Assembly (NCBI GenBank): GCA_963824415.1
Contig: CAWGPM010000002.1
Span: 434,001 to 498,000, forward strand
Origin: JABDQA01 sp963824415
Lineage (GTDB): Bacteria > Desulfobacterota > Desulfobulbia > Desulfobulbales > Desulfocapsaceae
DNA: 64,000 nucleotides
Direction: 5' to 3'
The notes beneath the pieces were generated by a model. That model was not told the DNA's origin. It made no database searches and worked only from the letters and a program-made list of their open reading frames with translations. Position numbers and translations under genes: made by a program. This document shows, piece by piece, positions 49,460 to 58,350 of this stretch (position 1 is its first letter; every line of letters starts with the position of its first letter).

Positions 49460-50065
49460 ATGGTAACAGTGAAGCTTTCAGCACTGCCTAATGTCTTGAC
49501 CTGCAATAAAAAACCAAAACTCCTGGAGACAAATGGCGTAAACACGCTCAGCATGGCCGCAGGCCCCCAGACCGACTGGTTTTACGATCCAGCTGGAAGG
49601 AAGCATAGCAACAATGCGCCTGTCGCCTTGTTTTCGCCGCCCGATGAGGCTTGCCTGCTGTCGGCCAAAGTGATGGTCGGCTTCAACTCGACATTTGATG
49701 CCGGTGTACTCTTCATCTACGCAGATGACGAGCGCTGGGCCAAGCTCTGCCTTGAGTACGCGCCAACAGACAAAGCAATGGTTGTCTCTGTCGTGACCAG
49801 GGGCAAATCAGACGACTGCAACTCTGTCTATATCGATGACAACAGCATCTATTTGCGTCTCTATCGACAGGGCGATAGATTGGCTTTCCATTACTCGGAA
49901 GACGGCGAATACTGGCACATGGTGCGGCATTTCACGATTGAGGACTTACAAAACATACGCATCGGATTTTCTGCACAGGCGCCGACGGGGGAAGGTTGTC
50001 TGGTGGAGTTTTCGGAGATCAACTACCGAGCGGGTGAGTTGTCAGACATTCGCAATGGTGAGTGA
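49460..50065 (+). CDS. DUF1349 family protein
   Basis: A 201-residue beta-rich protein of the DUF1349 family (concanavalin-like fold, described in yeast as a regulator of enolase). Visible segments: TDWFYDPAGRKHSNNAPVAL, FNSTFDAGVLFIYADDERWA, LCLEYAPTDKAMVVSVVTRG, SIYLRLYRQGDRLAFHYSED and IRIGFSAQAPTGEGCLVEF. No export signal. Bacterial members have no firm role. A strong ribosome site (ATAAGGAGACGATTACG) and a clear hairpin after the stop show it is a single-gene unit. Confidence 0.87.
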   Translation: MVTVKLSALPNVLTCNKKPKLLETNGVNTLSMAAGPQTDWFYDPAGRKHSNNAPVALFSPPDEACLLSAKVMVGFNSTFDAGVLFIYADDERWAKLCLEYAPTDKAMVVSVVTRGKSDDCNSVYIDDNSIYLRLYRQGDRLAFHYSEDGEYWHMVRHFTIEDLQNIRIGFSAQAPTGEGCLVEFSEINYRAGELSDIRNGE

Positions 50066-50161
50066 TTAAGAGGTTAAGCTGGAGAAAAATAGAGATACAG
50101 GAAGAGTAGTAATTTCAGAATAATCTTAAATAGCTGAGATTGACGATTGTTATCTATAAAA

Positions 50162-50208
50162 AAGGCAGAGTTCGGGGGAGGTACCAACTCTTGACCGAAC
50201 TCTGCCTT
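50162..50208 (+). terminator. Hairpin after the DUF1349 gene
   Basis: AAGGCAGAGTTCGG pairs perfectly (14 bp) with CCGAACTCTGCCTT around a 19-base loop, 97 bases after the stop. No U-run follows, and further hairpins come next. Confidence 0.55.
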
Positions 50209-50912
50209 AGGAGAGAGTAAAAGTTTATGCGGGAAAAAGGACACTCTCTCCAATTGAAGGCAATAGGGACTGTGGCAGTAGCCTCTAGTGCTTTCAATCT
50301 ACATGTAGCGAGGAGTGTGCCAGAGTTTTTAACCTATAGGATATTTTTGATGAAACCTCAATATGTTACTGAAATATATACGCTAAATTGACAACAGAGG
50401 CATTTGTGAATTGAGTACTATTCAGGCAACCCAGCAGACAAGTTGTCCACTATGTTGACGCCAAGAAGGTACGTCGAAAACTATCTTTACATCAGGATCG
50501 ATGGTTTGGCAGAATGAAGATGAATAGAAAAAACTGAGTCTTTTTAAAAGATAATTATGGCAGGCTCAAAGGTGACCCTGCCATAGAAAATCAACAGTAC
50601 TTAATTGCCTGAAGAAGCGTATGAAATCAGAAGTGTATCAAACTAATTTAGTCACTAACCCTAACTGTTCAATGCAACAATGTGGTGGTGGAGTGGAATA
50701 AGAGATTCTTCCTGATATGCACCTAGCGTTTGAGCACTGCCGAGCGACCCGCTTGCAGTGAGAGAAACAGGAACTATACGCTCGTTGCTAAAATATACTT
50801 CTTATTATTGCCATAAAGGACATCACATAGCATACCCAGCACATAATTCCATTTACCAGTTAGGAGTAGTGGTTATAATTACCAGATATAGACCTCTATC
50901 CGGAGTGAGAAG
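50209..50912. other. Intergenic region with consecutive hairpins
   Basis: About 700 bases before the phosphatase gene. At 50210-50251 GGAGAGAGT pairs with ACTCTCTCC, then ATTGAAGGCA pairs with TGCTTTCAAT (one G-U) near 50254-50300, and a short T-run follows near 50325. The remaining 580 bases are AT-rich with no gene. The row of stems could be a small structured RNA. Confidence 0.4.
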
Positions 50913-52676
50913 GTGGTCAAAAAAACGGAATTAATTCTAGCTGGTTTGGGATTTTCGGCAGATGAATCAAACAAAATCGTCGAAACTGGTATCATCCGTT
51001 TTTATCCAAGAAATAGTATTGTTCTGACTCCCCCATTTACCAGTGAATCACTCTTTATCATTATTGAAGGACAAGTGCAGGTGCTAGCCATCAATTCCGA
51101 TGATATGGAGATAGCAATAGCTCACTATGAGAATGGAGAGTATTTCGTGGGGATTGAGTTAGGCGATGTCCCTCACGCGACATCGGTTCGGGCCATCGAA
51201 CCAAGCCGATTGCTTGAATTAAGTATGAGTTGGCTAAAGACGATGCTGCCTCAGGTAAGCGAATCGGCCGAACAGGTAGTTGAAAGCATGCTCAATGGGG
51301 TTAAAAAACAGGGTGAAAAACTATCTGAAGCAATCCTGCACAAACAGGCAATAACCGCTATTCTTGGGGCAATTTGCACCGCACCTACAGACCTGAATCC
51401 GCTGTTGGCAACGGTGGCAGAAAATGCAGCTAAACTATGCGACGCCATTGACGCCTCAATTTTGCAAGTCGAAAACGACAATCTGAGATTCGTCGCGCAA
51501 TATGGACCTATTGAAAGCTGGTCGATCGGTGAAGAGAGACCGTTCAACAGAGACTGGGTGACTGGCCGCGCAGTCGTTGACTGCAAACCTGTTCATGTTC
51601 TTGATCTTCAGGCTGAAGATTCTGAATTTCCTGAAGGGGCCGGATATGCCAGAAAATACGGGCACCGAACAACCTATGCAGTTCCCCTGATACGAGAGGG
51701 TGTTGCAATAGGAGCAATCCTGATTCGCCGTAGGAAAGTTGATCCTGTAACGAAACAACAGAGGGAACTACTCAGGGCTTTTGCAGATCAGGCAGCGATT
51801 GCGATCGAGAATGTGCGACTCTTTAACGAAATTAACGAAAAAAGTATCCAGTTAAAAGAACAATCGGAGGAGTTGGCTCAGTGGAATGAGAAACTGGAAT
51901 TTCGAGTAGCAGAACAGATTGCCCAGCTAGAGCAATTTGCTAGACTTGAACATGAATTGAAGGTCGCCAGTGATATTCAAAAAAGCATGCTGCCACGCAC
52001 AATTCCAGAATTTGAGGGATATGAAATATACGCAAATCTGATACCTGCAAAAACCGTTGGAGGAGACTTCTATGATTTTATACCTCTGTGTGATGATTCT
52101 TTAGCCATTGCAATCGGGGATGTTGCCGATAAAGGCGTTCCCGCAGCTTTGTTTATGGCTATGGTGCGTAGCTTTCTCAGAGCTGAAACTCGTCTTGGTG
52201 TTTCCCCTAAAGAGGTTTTGGAAGCAGTTAATAGTCATTTATTGGAGTTGAATGATAAAGGTATTTTCGTCACTATTTTGCTGGGAATTTTGAACAGTAA
52301 AACACACCAGTTTGTCTATTCTCGAGCAGGTCATGAACTGCCGATTTTGATTGGTTATGAAGGTTCTGTAAAACAACTGTATAGAGGGGTAGGACAAGCA
52401 TTAGGACTCTTTGATATTGTCAGGCTTGATGAACAGATTATCAATTTGTCAGGAAATAGAACGATGCTGTTATATACAGATGGGGTAACAGATGCGATAA
52501 ATCGGCAAAATAAAATGTTTGGATTACAAGGGCTTTTGAGGACAATTTGCGGTATGCCCAACTATTCTGTTGTAAACGTCTGTGACGAATTATTCAGAGC
52601 AGTCATAGAACATCAGAATCATCTTCCTCAATTTGACGATATGACGGTTGTTGCAGTCAGGGCAATAGGTGCTTAA
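50913..52676 (+). CDS. cNMP-binding, GAF and PP2C-type (SpoIIE) phosphatase
   Basis: A 587-residue signalling protein. Residues about 15-115 look like a cyclic-nucleotide-binding domain (IIRFYPRNSIVLTPPFTSES, LFIIIEGQVQVLAI, SRLLELSMSWLKTMLP). Residues about 150-300 are a GAF domain (NPLLATVAENAAKLCDAIDA, HRTTYAVPLIREGVAIGAIL). A coiled coil at about 305-350 leads to a SpoIIE-like PP2C phosphatase with GGDFYDFIPL, AIGDVADKGVPAALFMAM and PQFDDMTVVAVR, so the metal Asp residues are kept. It probably dephosphorylates an anti-sigma-factor antagonist when cNMP or a GAF ligand binds. GTG start with GGAGTGAGAAG upstream. The cyclase gene follows 199 bases later. Confidence 0.92.
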   Translation: MVKKTELILAGLGFSADESNKIVETGIIRFYPRNSIVLTPPFTSESLFIIIEGQVQVLAINSDDMEIAIAHYENGEYFVGIELGDVPHATSVRAIEPSRLLELSMSWLKTMLPQVSESAEQVVESMLNGVKKQGEKLSEAILHKQAITAILGAICTAPTDLNPLLATVAENAAKLCDAIDASILQVENDNLRFVAQYGPIESWSIGEERPFNRDWVTGRAVVDCKPVHVLDLQAEDSEFPEGAGYARKYGHRTTYAVPLIREGVAIGAILIRRRKVDPVTKQQRELLRAFADQAAIAIENVRLFNEINEKSIQLKEQSEELAQWNEKLEFRVAEQIAQLEQFARLEHELKVASDIQKSMLPRTIPEFEGYEIYANLIPAKTVGGDFYDFIPLCDDSLAIAIGDVADKGVPAALFMAMVRSFLRAETRLGVSPKEVLEAVNSHLLELNDKGIFVTILLGILNSKTHQFVYSRAGHELPILIGYEGSVKQLYRGVGQALGLFDIVRLDEQIINLSGNRTMLLYTDGVTDAINRQNKMFGLQGLLRTICGMPNYSVVNVCDELFRAVIEHQNHLPQFDDMTVVAVRAIGA

Positions 52677-52744
52677 TCCTGCTGTCAGTTACGATTGCCA
52701 TACCCAACATTTACTGATCCTGTGCAGCATCAGATTGTAGATAG

Positions 52745-52769
52745 ATAGAATAGGGTTATCAATAGTTGC
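52745..52769 (+). repeat. Second copy of the 25-base repeat arm
   Basis: ATAGAATAGGGTTATCAATA plus GTTGC is identical to 48048-48072. Here the opposite arm is missing. It sits in the leader region between the phosphatase and cyclase genes. Confidence 0.7.
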
Positions 52770-52875
52770 ACTCCAATTGTACTATGATGCATGATGATCT
52801 AATTAGACCCTTGATTTTTTTAGATCACTGCAATTAGTAGATTTTTCCTACCTGATGAGTTCAGGGAGGGATACT

Positions 52876-55800
52876 ATGAAATGCTCCAAATGCGGTTTTG
52901 AAAATTCCGCTGAAGCAATATTCTGTGGCAAATGTGGCGGCAAACTTGAACACCTCTGCCCTGAATGTAATTCCCCCAACCCAGCAAATCACTGTTTCTG
53001 CGATAAATGTGGACAGACATTAACTGCTGGCCAACATCCCTCACAACCGATTCCCGAGACCATTTCAGAAGATGACAAACTGTTAAAAATACAAAAGTAT
53101 CTCCCCAGAGGGATTGCAGAAAAAATACTTGCTCAAAAAGGCAGAATAGATGGTGAGCGAAAACAAGTAACAGTGATGTTTTGCGATTTGGTCGACTTCA
53201 CTGCTATATCTGAAAGATTAGATCCAGAAGATATCTACCCTATCATCGACAAGGTCCAAGAAATACTCATCCACAAGGTGCATGAGTACGAAGGCATTGT
53301 AAATAAGATGATTGGTGACGGAATCATGGCCCTTTTTGGCGCTCCAATTGCTTTAGAAGACTCGCCGCAAAGGGCTATACGATCAGCTTTTGCAATCCAT
53401 CGAGAAATAACCAAGTACAGCGAGACACTTAAAAAACTTCATAGGGACCTACCAACCTTGCAGATGAGGATAGGCATCCACACAGGTCCTGTAGTTGTCG
53501 GGACGATTGGCAACGATCTCAGGTTAGAGTTTACCGCCGTGGGAAATACCGTCAACCTGGCCTCCAGGATGGAATCTCTCGCGGCGCCTGGAACCACTTA
53601 TGTATCCGAAGATACCTTTAAATTTTGTGAGGGTTTTTTTCGGTTTGAACATCAAGGTGAAAAACAGATCAAAGGCGTATCAGAACCAGTATCTGTTTAC
53701 CGGCCGATTGTTCCCAGGTCAAGGCGAACACGGTTTGATGTAAGTACCGAAAAAGGATTGACTCAATTTGTCGGAAGAGAGCGCGAATTAGAACTCCTAT
53801 TAGACGGCTTTGAGAGAGTAAAAGCTGGTCGTGGACAGGCTTTCTCTATTGTCTCTGAAGCCGGCGTCGGTAAATCACGATTCTTGTACGAGTTCAGAAA
53901 AGCACTGGCCAATGCAGATGTAACATTTATTGAGGGAAGGTGTTTATCCTACAGCAGTGGTGTTGCATACCATCCGGTTATTGACATTCTAAGGGCGAAT
54001 TTCGATATACTCCGAGATGACGATGATTCTGTAATTATACAAAAAGTTAGTAGAGGGCTGAAGATTCTCAACATGGATGAGTCTTCAACGCTTCCATATC
54101 TTCTGGAACTTTTATCCGTTAAAGACATTACGAGTGAAAAAACTTCTATTAGTCCCAAGGGAAAAAAAGACCGGATAATTTCGATTTACAGAGAAATTGC
54201 GAGCAAAGGTTCCGATATCAGGCCCTTGATTCTGGTATTCGAAGATCTGCATTGGATTGACGCAAGTTCAGAGGAGGTTTTGAAATATGTCCTTGACGGC
54301 ATACTCGGATCAAGAGTCTTGTTGCTCTTCACCTATCGACCTGAATTTGTCCATACTTGGGGGGGGAAATCATATCATAGTCAGATAAATTTAAATCGAC
54401 TCTCAAATCGAGAAAGCCTTGTCATGGTAACGCATCTTTTGGGTACTGATCACATTGAGAATGAATTGGAAGAATTTATTCTCGACAAAACAGACGGCAT
54501 TCCGTTTTTTATCGAGGAACTCCTCAAGTCCCTAAAAGATCTCCATTTCATAGAAAAAAAAGATGAAGTCTATCGCATTGCCAAGGACATAGAGGCAGTT
54601 GCAATACCTGCAACAATTGAAGACGTTATCATGGCACGAGTGGATTCGTTGCCTGAGGACGTCAAAAACCTTCTTCAAACGAGTTCAGTTATCGGTAGAG
54701 AGTTCAGACACAAACTGATAAACAAGTTGATACCGCTATCCGAGCAGGAGTTGCTGTCTCATCTTTCCGCCTTGAAAAACTCTGAACTTTTGTACGAAAG
54801 AGGTGTCTATCCTCATTCAACCTACGTGTTCAAACATGCCCTTACTCAAGAAGTCGCGTACAACAGTCTGCTGGCAAAGAAAAGGAAACAAATTCATAAG
54901 GAAATAGGAGCAGCCATTGAAGAGCTCTATCAGGATCGGATTGAAGAGCATTTCGAGTTGCTGGCTTATCACTATATTCGCAGTGACGAAATAGGTAAGG
55001 CATTAGATTTTCTTGAGTTTGCCAATAAGAAAGCTTCTATACTCAGTGCAATGGATGAAGCAAAAGCTTCATTTCAGAGCGCACTTGAAATTCTCGATGA
55101 GTTGCCTGATTCAAAGGAAAATCAACAGCGGAGCATCTCCTTGATAGTAAATCAGGGTGCAGTTTTTATATTGCTGCTGGAACTCCCAGAATATTATGAG
55201 CTTCTCGGTCGCTTTGAACCGATAGCTATCGAACTGGAAAATCAATCGCTGTTGGGAGCGTTCTATAGCCGCATGGGGCTTTGTGATTTCGGCTTGGGAC
55301 ATTTTGATCAGGCCATCAAAACGTTAACGAAAGCAGCAGCACTCTGTGAAGAAGCAGACAATCCTGAGGATGCTGGTTTTGCTTATGCGTGGCTGGCGTG
55401 GAGCCTTCTGTATAAGGGAGATTTTGAGCGTGTATTTGCAACCGGGACTAATTTATTACGCATGATGGACCTAAAATTCAACCTTCACTGGTATGCGTGG
55501 GGTGTTTGTGCAATATCAAGAGCAAACACCTGTCTTGGCCGATGGGATGAAGCTATTCAGGAAGCTTTAAAGGTGATAAGGCTTGCCGATTCTTACGCAG
55601 ATAACAGCATGATATGCTGTGCAGGACGTGAACTATCTTTCGCTTATACTTCCAAAGGTGATCTGTCTAAGGCTATTGAATATGGGGAGTTAATATCTCA
55701 GAAGGCCATGACGCCTGCTGACATGGCATATGCACAAAGATCTTTGGGGTGGTCTCTTTGTCGGGCTGGCAGGACGAAACAGGGTATCGGTCTTATGGTC

Positions 55801-56244
55801 GAGGCATTACCACTTTTTCGAGCGGGAAAATGGTTGCCAGGTATCATTCCGATAGCATGTACGCTTGGCGAAGGATATTTGCTCGCTGGAGATCATGAGA
55901 ATGCACGGCAGATACTCGAAGAGGGAATTGAAACCTTGGAGCTATGCAGTACTCGCTTCTATTTGGGTTGTGCTCATCGTCTGTTGGGAGAAGTGTCACT
56001 AAAAGAGGATGTTCATTTAGCGGCTTCTCATCTTGAGAAAGGTATTGAAATCTTGAAGGAAATCAAAGCTGAAAACGAACTTGCCTTTGCTTACGCATGT
56101 TATGGGCGTCTTCACAAATCTGAAGGGCGATCCAAGCAGGCAATAGAATATATGAGAAAAGCTCTTGAAATATTCAAGCGAATCGACACGCTAAGAGAAC
56201 CTGATAAGATCTTAGAAGAATTAGCCGATTTGGAGGGACAATAA
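52876..56244 (+). CDS. Adenylate/guanylate cyclase with zinc ribbon, AAA ATPase and TPR domains
   Basis: A 1122-residue protein. Two zinc ribbons open it (MKCSKCGFENSAEAIFCGKC, LCPECNSPNPANHCFCDKCG). Residues about 95-275 are a class III nucleotide cyclase: TVMFCDLVDFTAISERL and KMIGDGIMALFGAPIA carry the two metal Asp residues. Residues about 295-560 are an AAA/ORC-type ATPase with FVGRERELELLLDG, SEAGVGKSRFLYEF (Walker A) and LILVFEDLHWID (Walker B). From about 690 on the protein is helical and TPR-like to the end. This architecture links ligand or partner sensing to cAMP production. I start at ATG 52876 because CAGGGAGGGATACT precedes it. Confidence 0.92.
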   Translation: MKCSKCGFENSAEAIFCGKCGGKLEHLCPECNSPNPANHCFCDKCGQTLTAGQHPSQPIPETISEDDKLLKIQKYLPRGIAEKILAQKGRIDGERKQVTVMFCDLVDFTAISERLDPEDIYPIIDKVQEILIHKVHEYEGIVNKMIGDGIMALFGAPIALEDSPQRAIRSAFAIHREITKYSETLKKLHRDLPTLQMRIGIHTGPVVVGTIGNDLRLEFTAVGNTVNLASRMESLAAPGTTYVSEDTFKFCEGFFRFEHQGEKQIKGVSEPVSVYRPIVPRSRRTRFDVSTEKGLTQFVGRERELELLLDGFERVKAGRGQAFSIVSEAGVGKSRFLYEFRKALANADVTFIEGRCLSYSSGVAYHPVIDILRANFDILRDDDDSVIIQKVSRGLKILNMDESSTLPYLLELLSVKDITSEKTSISPKGKKDRIISIYREIASKGSDIRPLILVFEDLHWIDASSEEVLKYVLDGILGSRVLLLFTYRPEFVHTWGGKSYHSQINLNRLSNRESLVMVTHLLGTDHIENELEEFILDKTDGIPFFIEELLKSLKDLHFIEKKDEVYRIAKDIEAVAIPATIEDVIMARVDSLPEDVKNLLQTSSVIGREFRHKLINKLIPLSEQELLSHLSALKNSELLYERGVYPHSTYVFKHALTQEVAYNSLLAKKRKQIHKEIGAAIEELYQDRIEEHFELLAYHYIRSDEIGKALDFLEFANKKASILSAMDEAKASFQSALEILDELPDSKENQQRSISLIVNQGAVFILLLELPEYYELLGRFEPIAIELENQSLLGAFYSRMGLCDFGLGHFDQAIKTLTKAAALCEEADNPEDAGFAYAWLAWSLLYKGDFERVFATGTNLLRMMDLKFNLHWYAWGVCAISRANTCLGRWDEAIQEALKVIRLADSYADNSMICCAGRELSFAYTSKGDLSKAIEYGELISQKAMTPADMAYAQRSLGWSLCRAGRTKQGIGLMVEALPLFRAGKWLPGIIPIACTLGEGYLLAGDHENARQILEEGIETLELCSTRFYLGCAHRLLGEVSLKEDVHLAASHLEKGIEILKEIKAENELAFAYACYGRLHKSEGRSKQAIEYMRKALEIFKRIDTLREPDKILEELADLEGQ

Positions 56245-56385
56245 ACCAACTTTAAGAGTAAAAAAATAGACCCGAACTTAGTCTCTAGAAGAATGTTTTT
56301 TATCCGATCTGACAATCACCCCTTGTTTTTCCTGTGAAGGTCAGGTTTTACCTGTTCGGTGAGAGGAGTGTTCCCCGTCACAAAC

Positions 56386-56757
56386 ATGGAGGGGCCGTTC
56401 AATACAGATATGGCACTCAGCGAATTTGAAATCAAACGAGTTGAAAAACTTGTCGGCCGGTATGTAGAGGATCATCGGCCGAAACCGTCCATAAGATCCA
56501 AGCTCGATCTGGCATTCAGAATCGACAACCAAAGTTTTGTCATCTACGAAATCCGGCCTCAGTGGGATAATCCTGAAAACAAGCATGAACAGCCTGTTGC
56601 CAAAGCCACTTATGTTAAATCTCGAAAGTTATGGAAGCTCTACTGGATGCGGGCAGATCTGAAATGGCACAGCTACCCGCCACTTCCTGAATCCACGTCG
56701 CTGGAAACTATCCTCGAGGAAATAGAGCACGATCCTCATGGATGTTTTTATGGATGA
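56386..56757 (+). CDS. DUF3024 family protein
   Basis: A 123-residue protein of the DUF3024 family: ALSEFEIKRVEKLVGRYVED, PKPSIRSKLDLAFRIDNQSF, IYEIRPQWDNPENKHEQPVA and LWKLYWMRADLKWHSYPPLP. The function is unknown; members often lie near mobile elements and toxin-antitoxin genes, as here beside a RhuM-Fic gene. The start may instead be the Met at 56410, because neither has a clear ribosome site. Confidence 0.82.
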   Translation: MEGPFNTDMALSEFEIKRVEKLVGRYVEDHRPKPSIRSKLDLAFRIDNQSFVIYEIRPQWDNPENKHEQPVAKATYVKSRKLWKLYWMRADLKWHSYPPLPESTSLETILEEIEHDPHGCFYG

Positions 56758-56922
56758 GAGAACAATGGGGTCTGCCCCCAATTTACCATTCAAAAGAGCG
56801 TTTAATTCCAGGCGAGTTGCGAAGATTATATAAATTACTTTATGGTTATCACATGGGCCAATATTATTTATAAACCTGACATCTTTAAGAAAACAAATCT
56901 TTCTACTTGCCACTGACTCCCA

Positions 56923-57884
56923 ATGCAAAATGATGCCACTGAAATAGTTCTCTATCAAGCAGATGACGGCACAACCACACTTGAGGTCCAACTCACGGAA
57001 GATACTGTTTGGTTGAGTCAAGCACAGATGGTTGAATTGTTTGGCACGACCAAGCAAAGTATCAGTCTCCACATTAACAACATCTTCAGGGAAGGTGAAT
57101 TGCTCAAAGGCGCAGTTGTCAAGAATTCCTTGACAACTGCAGCCGATGGAAAGAAATACAAGGTAAGTTACTATAATTTGGACGTTATCATCTCTGTCGG
57201 CTACCGTATCAAATCTATCAGAGGCACTCAATTTCGGATTTGGGCAACCTCGGTTTTAAGAGATCATCTCATAAAGGGCTATACCGTTAATAAGCATCGT
57301 CTGGCCGAAAAAGGATTGCTGGAGATGGAGCAGGCGGTTGCCTTGCTTTCCCAAACACTGCAGAACCGTGAGTTGGTTACAGATCAAGGCAAAGCGGTCT
57401 CGTCTGTTATTACCCAATATGCCAAATCATGGATGATTCTTCTCCATTATGATGAGAATCGACTGGACCTACCTAAAACGAAGACGCCGGTCAAGCAAGT
57501 CCTCTCCTATCAGCAGGCCCAGAAGGCTATTAGTACATTGAAAAGTGAGTTGGTAAGGCGTGAGGAAGCCAGCGAATTGTTTGGCCAGGAGCGAGCAGAA
57601 CATTTACAGGGAATACTGGGAAGTATAGATCAGACCTTTACTCGAGTGTGGAGGAGAAGGCGGCCCACCTGTTCTATTTTGTGATCAAAGACCATCCCTT
57701 CACCGATGGTAATAAACGCATTGGGGCTTTTCTATTTCTGTTGTATTTGCGTGAAAATGACTTGCTCGAATCATCTGGAATAAATGACAACGGACTTGTG
57801 GCGCTTGCATTGCTGATTGCAGAAAGTGACCCAAAACAGAAAGAGCTGATGATTCGCTTGATTTTGAATTTATTGAGTAAGTGA
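56923..57884 (+). pseudogene. RhuM-type protein with Fic/DOC domain, frameshifted
   Basis: The first frame (56923 to about 57640) encodes a RhuM-like DNA-binding region: VWLSQAQMVELFGTTKQSIS, LHINNIFREGELL, YYNLDVIISVGYRIKSIRGT and FRIWATSVLRDHLIKGYTVN. After SIDQTF the frame is lost; in the next frame YSSVEEKAAHLFYFVIKD and HPFTDGNKRIGAFLF follow, the second being the Fic motif HXFX(D/E)GN(K/G)R. In intact relatives these parts form one protein of about 330 residues, and a few residues are missing at the junction, so a small deletion broke it. Intact Fic proteins transfer AMP to target proteins. Confidence 0.85.
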
Positions 57885-58350
57885 TAGAAGACAAAAGCGG
57901 GTACAAAACAGGGTATTTGCGCCATTACCGTGATTATTTATTGTCCTTCTCGGATCTATATCTAATCTGCTTGTAGGGCCTTGGGCAGCGTTCTCAGGAA
58001 CAGACGGCGGGTACCCATGGTGAGGGGGCTGTATCAGACACATCCGTAGTATTTTTGTTTGAACGTTCAATGCACAAATGGCTTGGTTTATTTACGCACC
58101 AAATGATCAGCCGGATGAGAAAGTCGAGACTGGTGCCCCGGTGATATATGATAGAATAGCCATCAACCCTGACCGGTAAATGCAACGTTGCGGCACCTGT
58201 TAATAATAACAGTTGGCTGTCAGAACTGCGTTTCCAAAGTCCCTTCAAATTGATCGGCCTTAGCTGACCGGGCCTCCGTTAGCCCGGTCAGTCAGAATTT
58301 GTGAGTTGTTCCTTGATTGGTGGCTTGAGCATGTCGTGATTGCCTCTATT
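57885..58350. other. Intergenic region with one hairpin
   Basis: About 465 bases between convergent genes. At 58264-58291 CTGACCGGGC pairs perfectly with GCCCGGTCAG around CTCCGTTA, 60 bases past the symporter stop; it may end that transcript although no U-run follows. The rest shows nothing clear. Confidence 0.45.

Noticed and set aside
58141..58200. Third copy of the 25-base repeat near 58148
   Set aside because: Only GATAGAATAG matches; the following bases differ.
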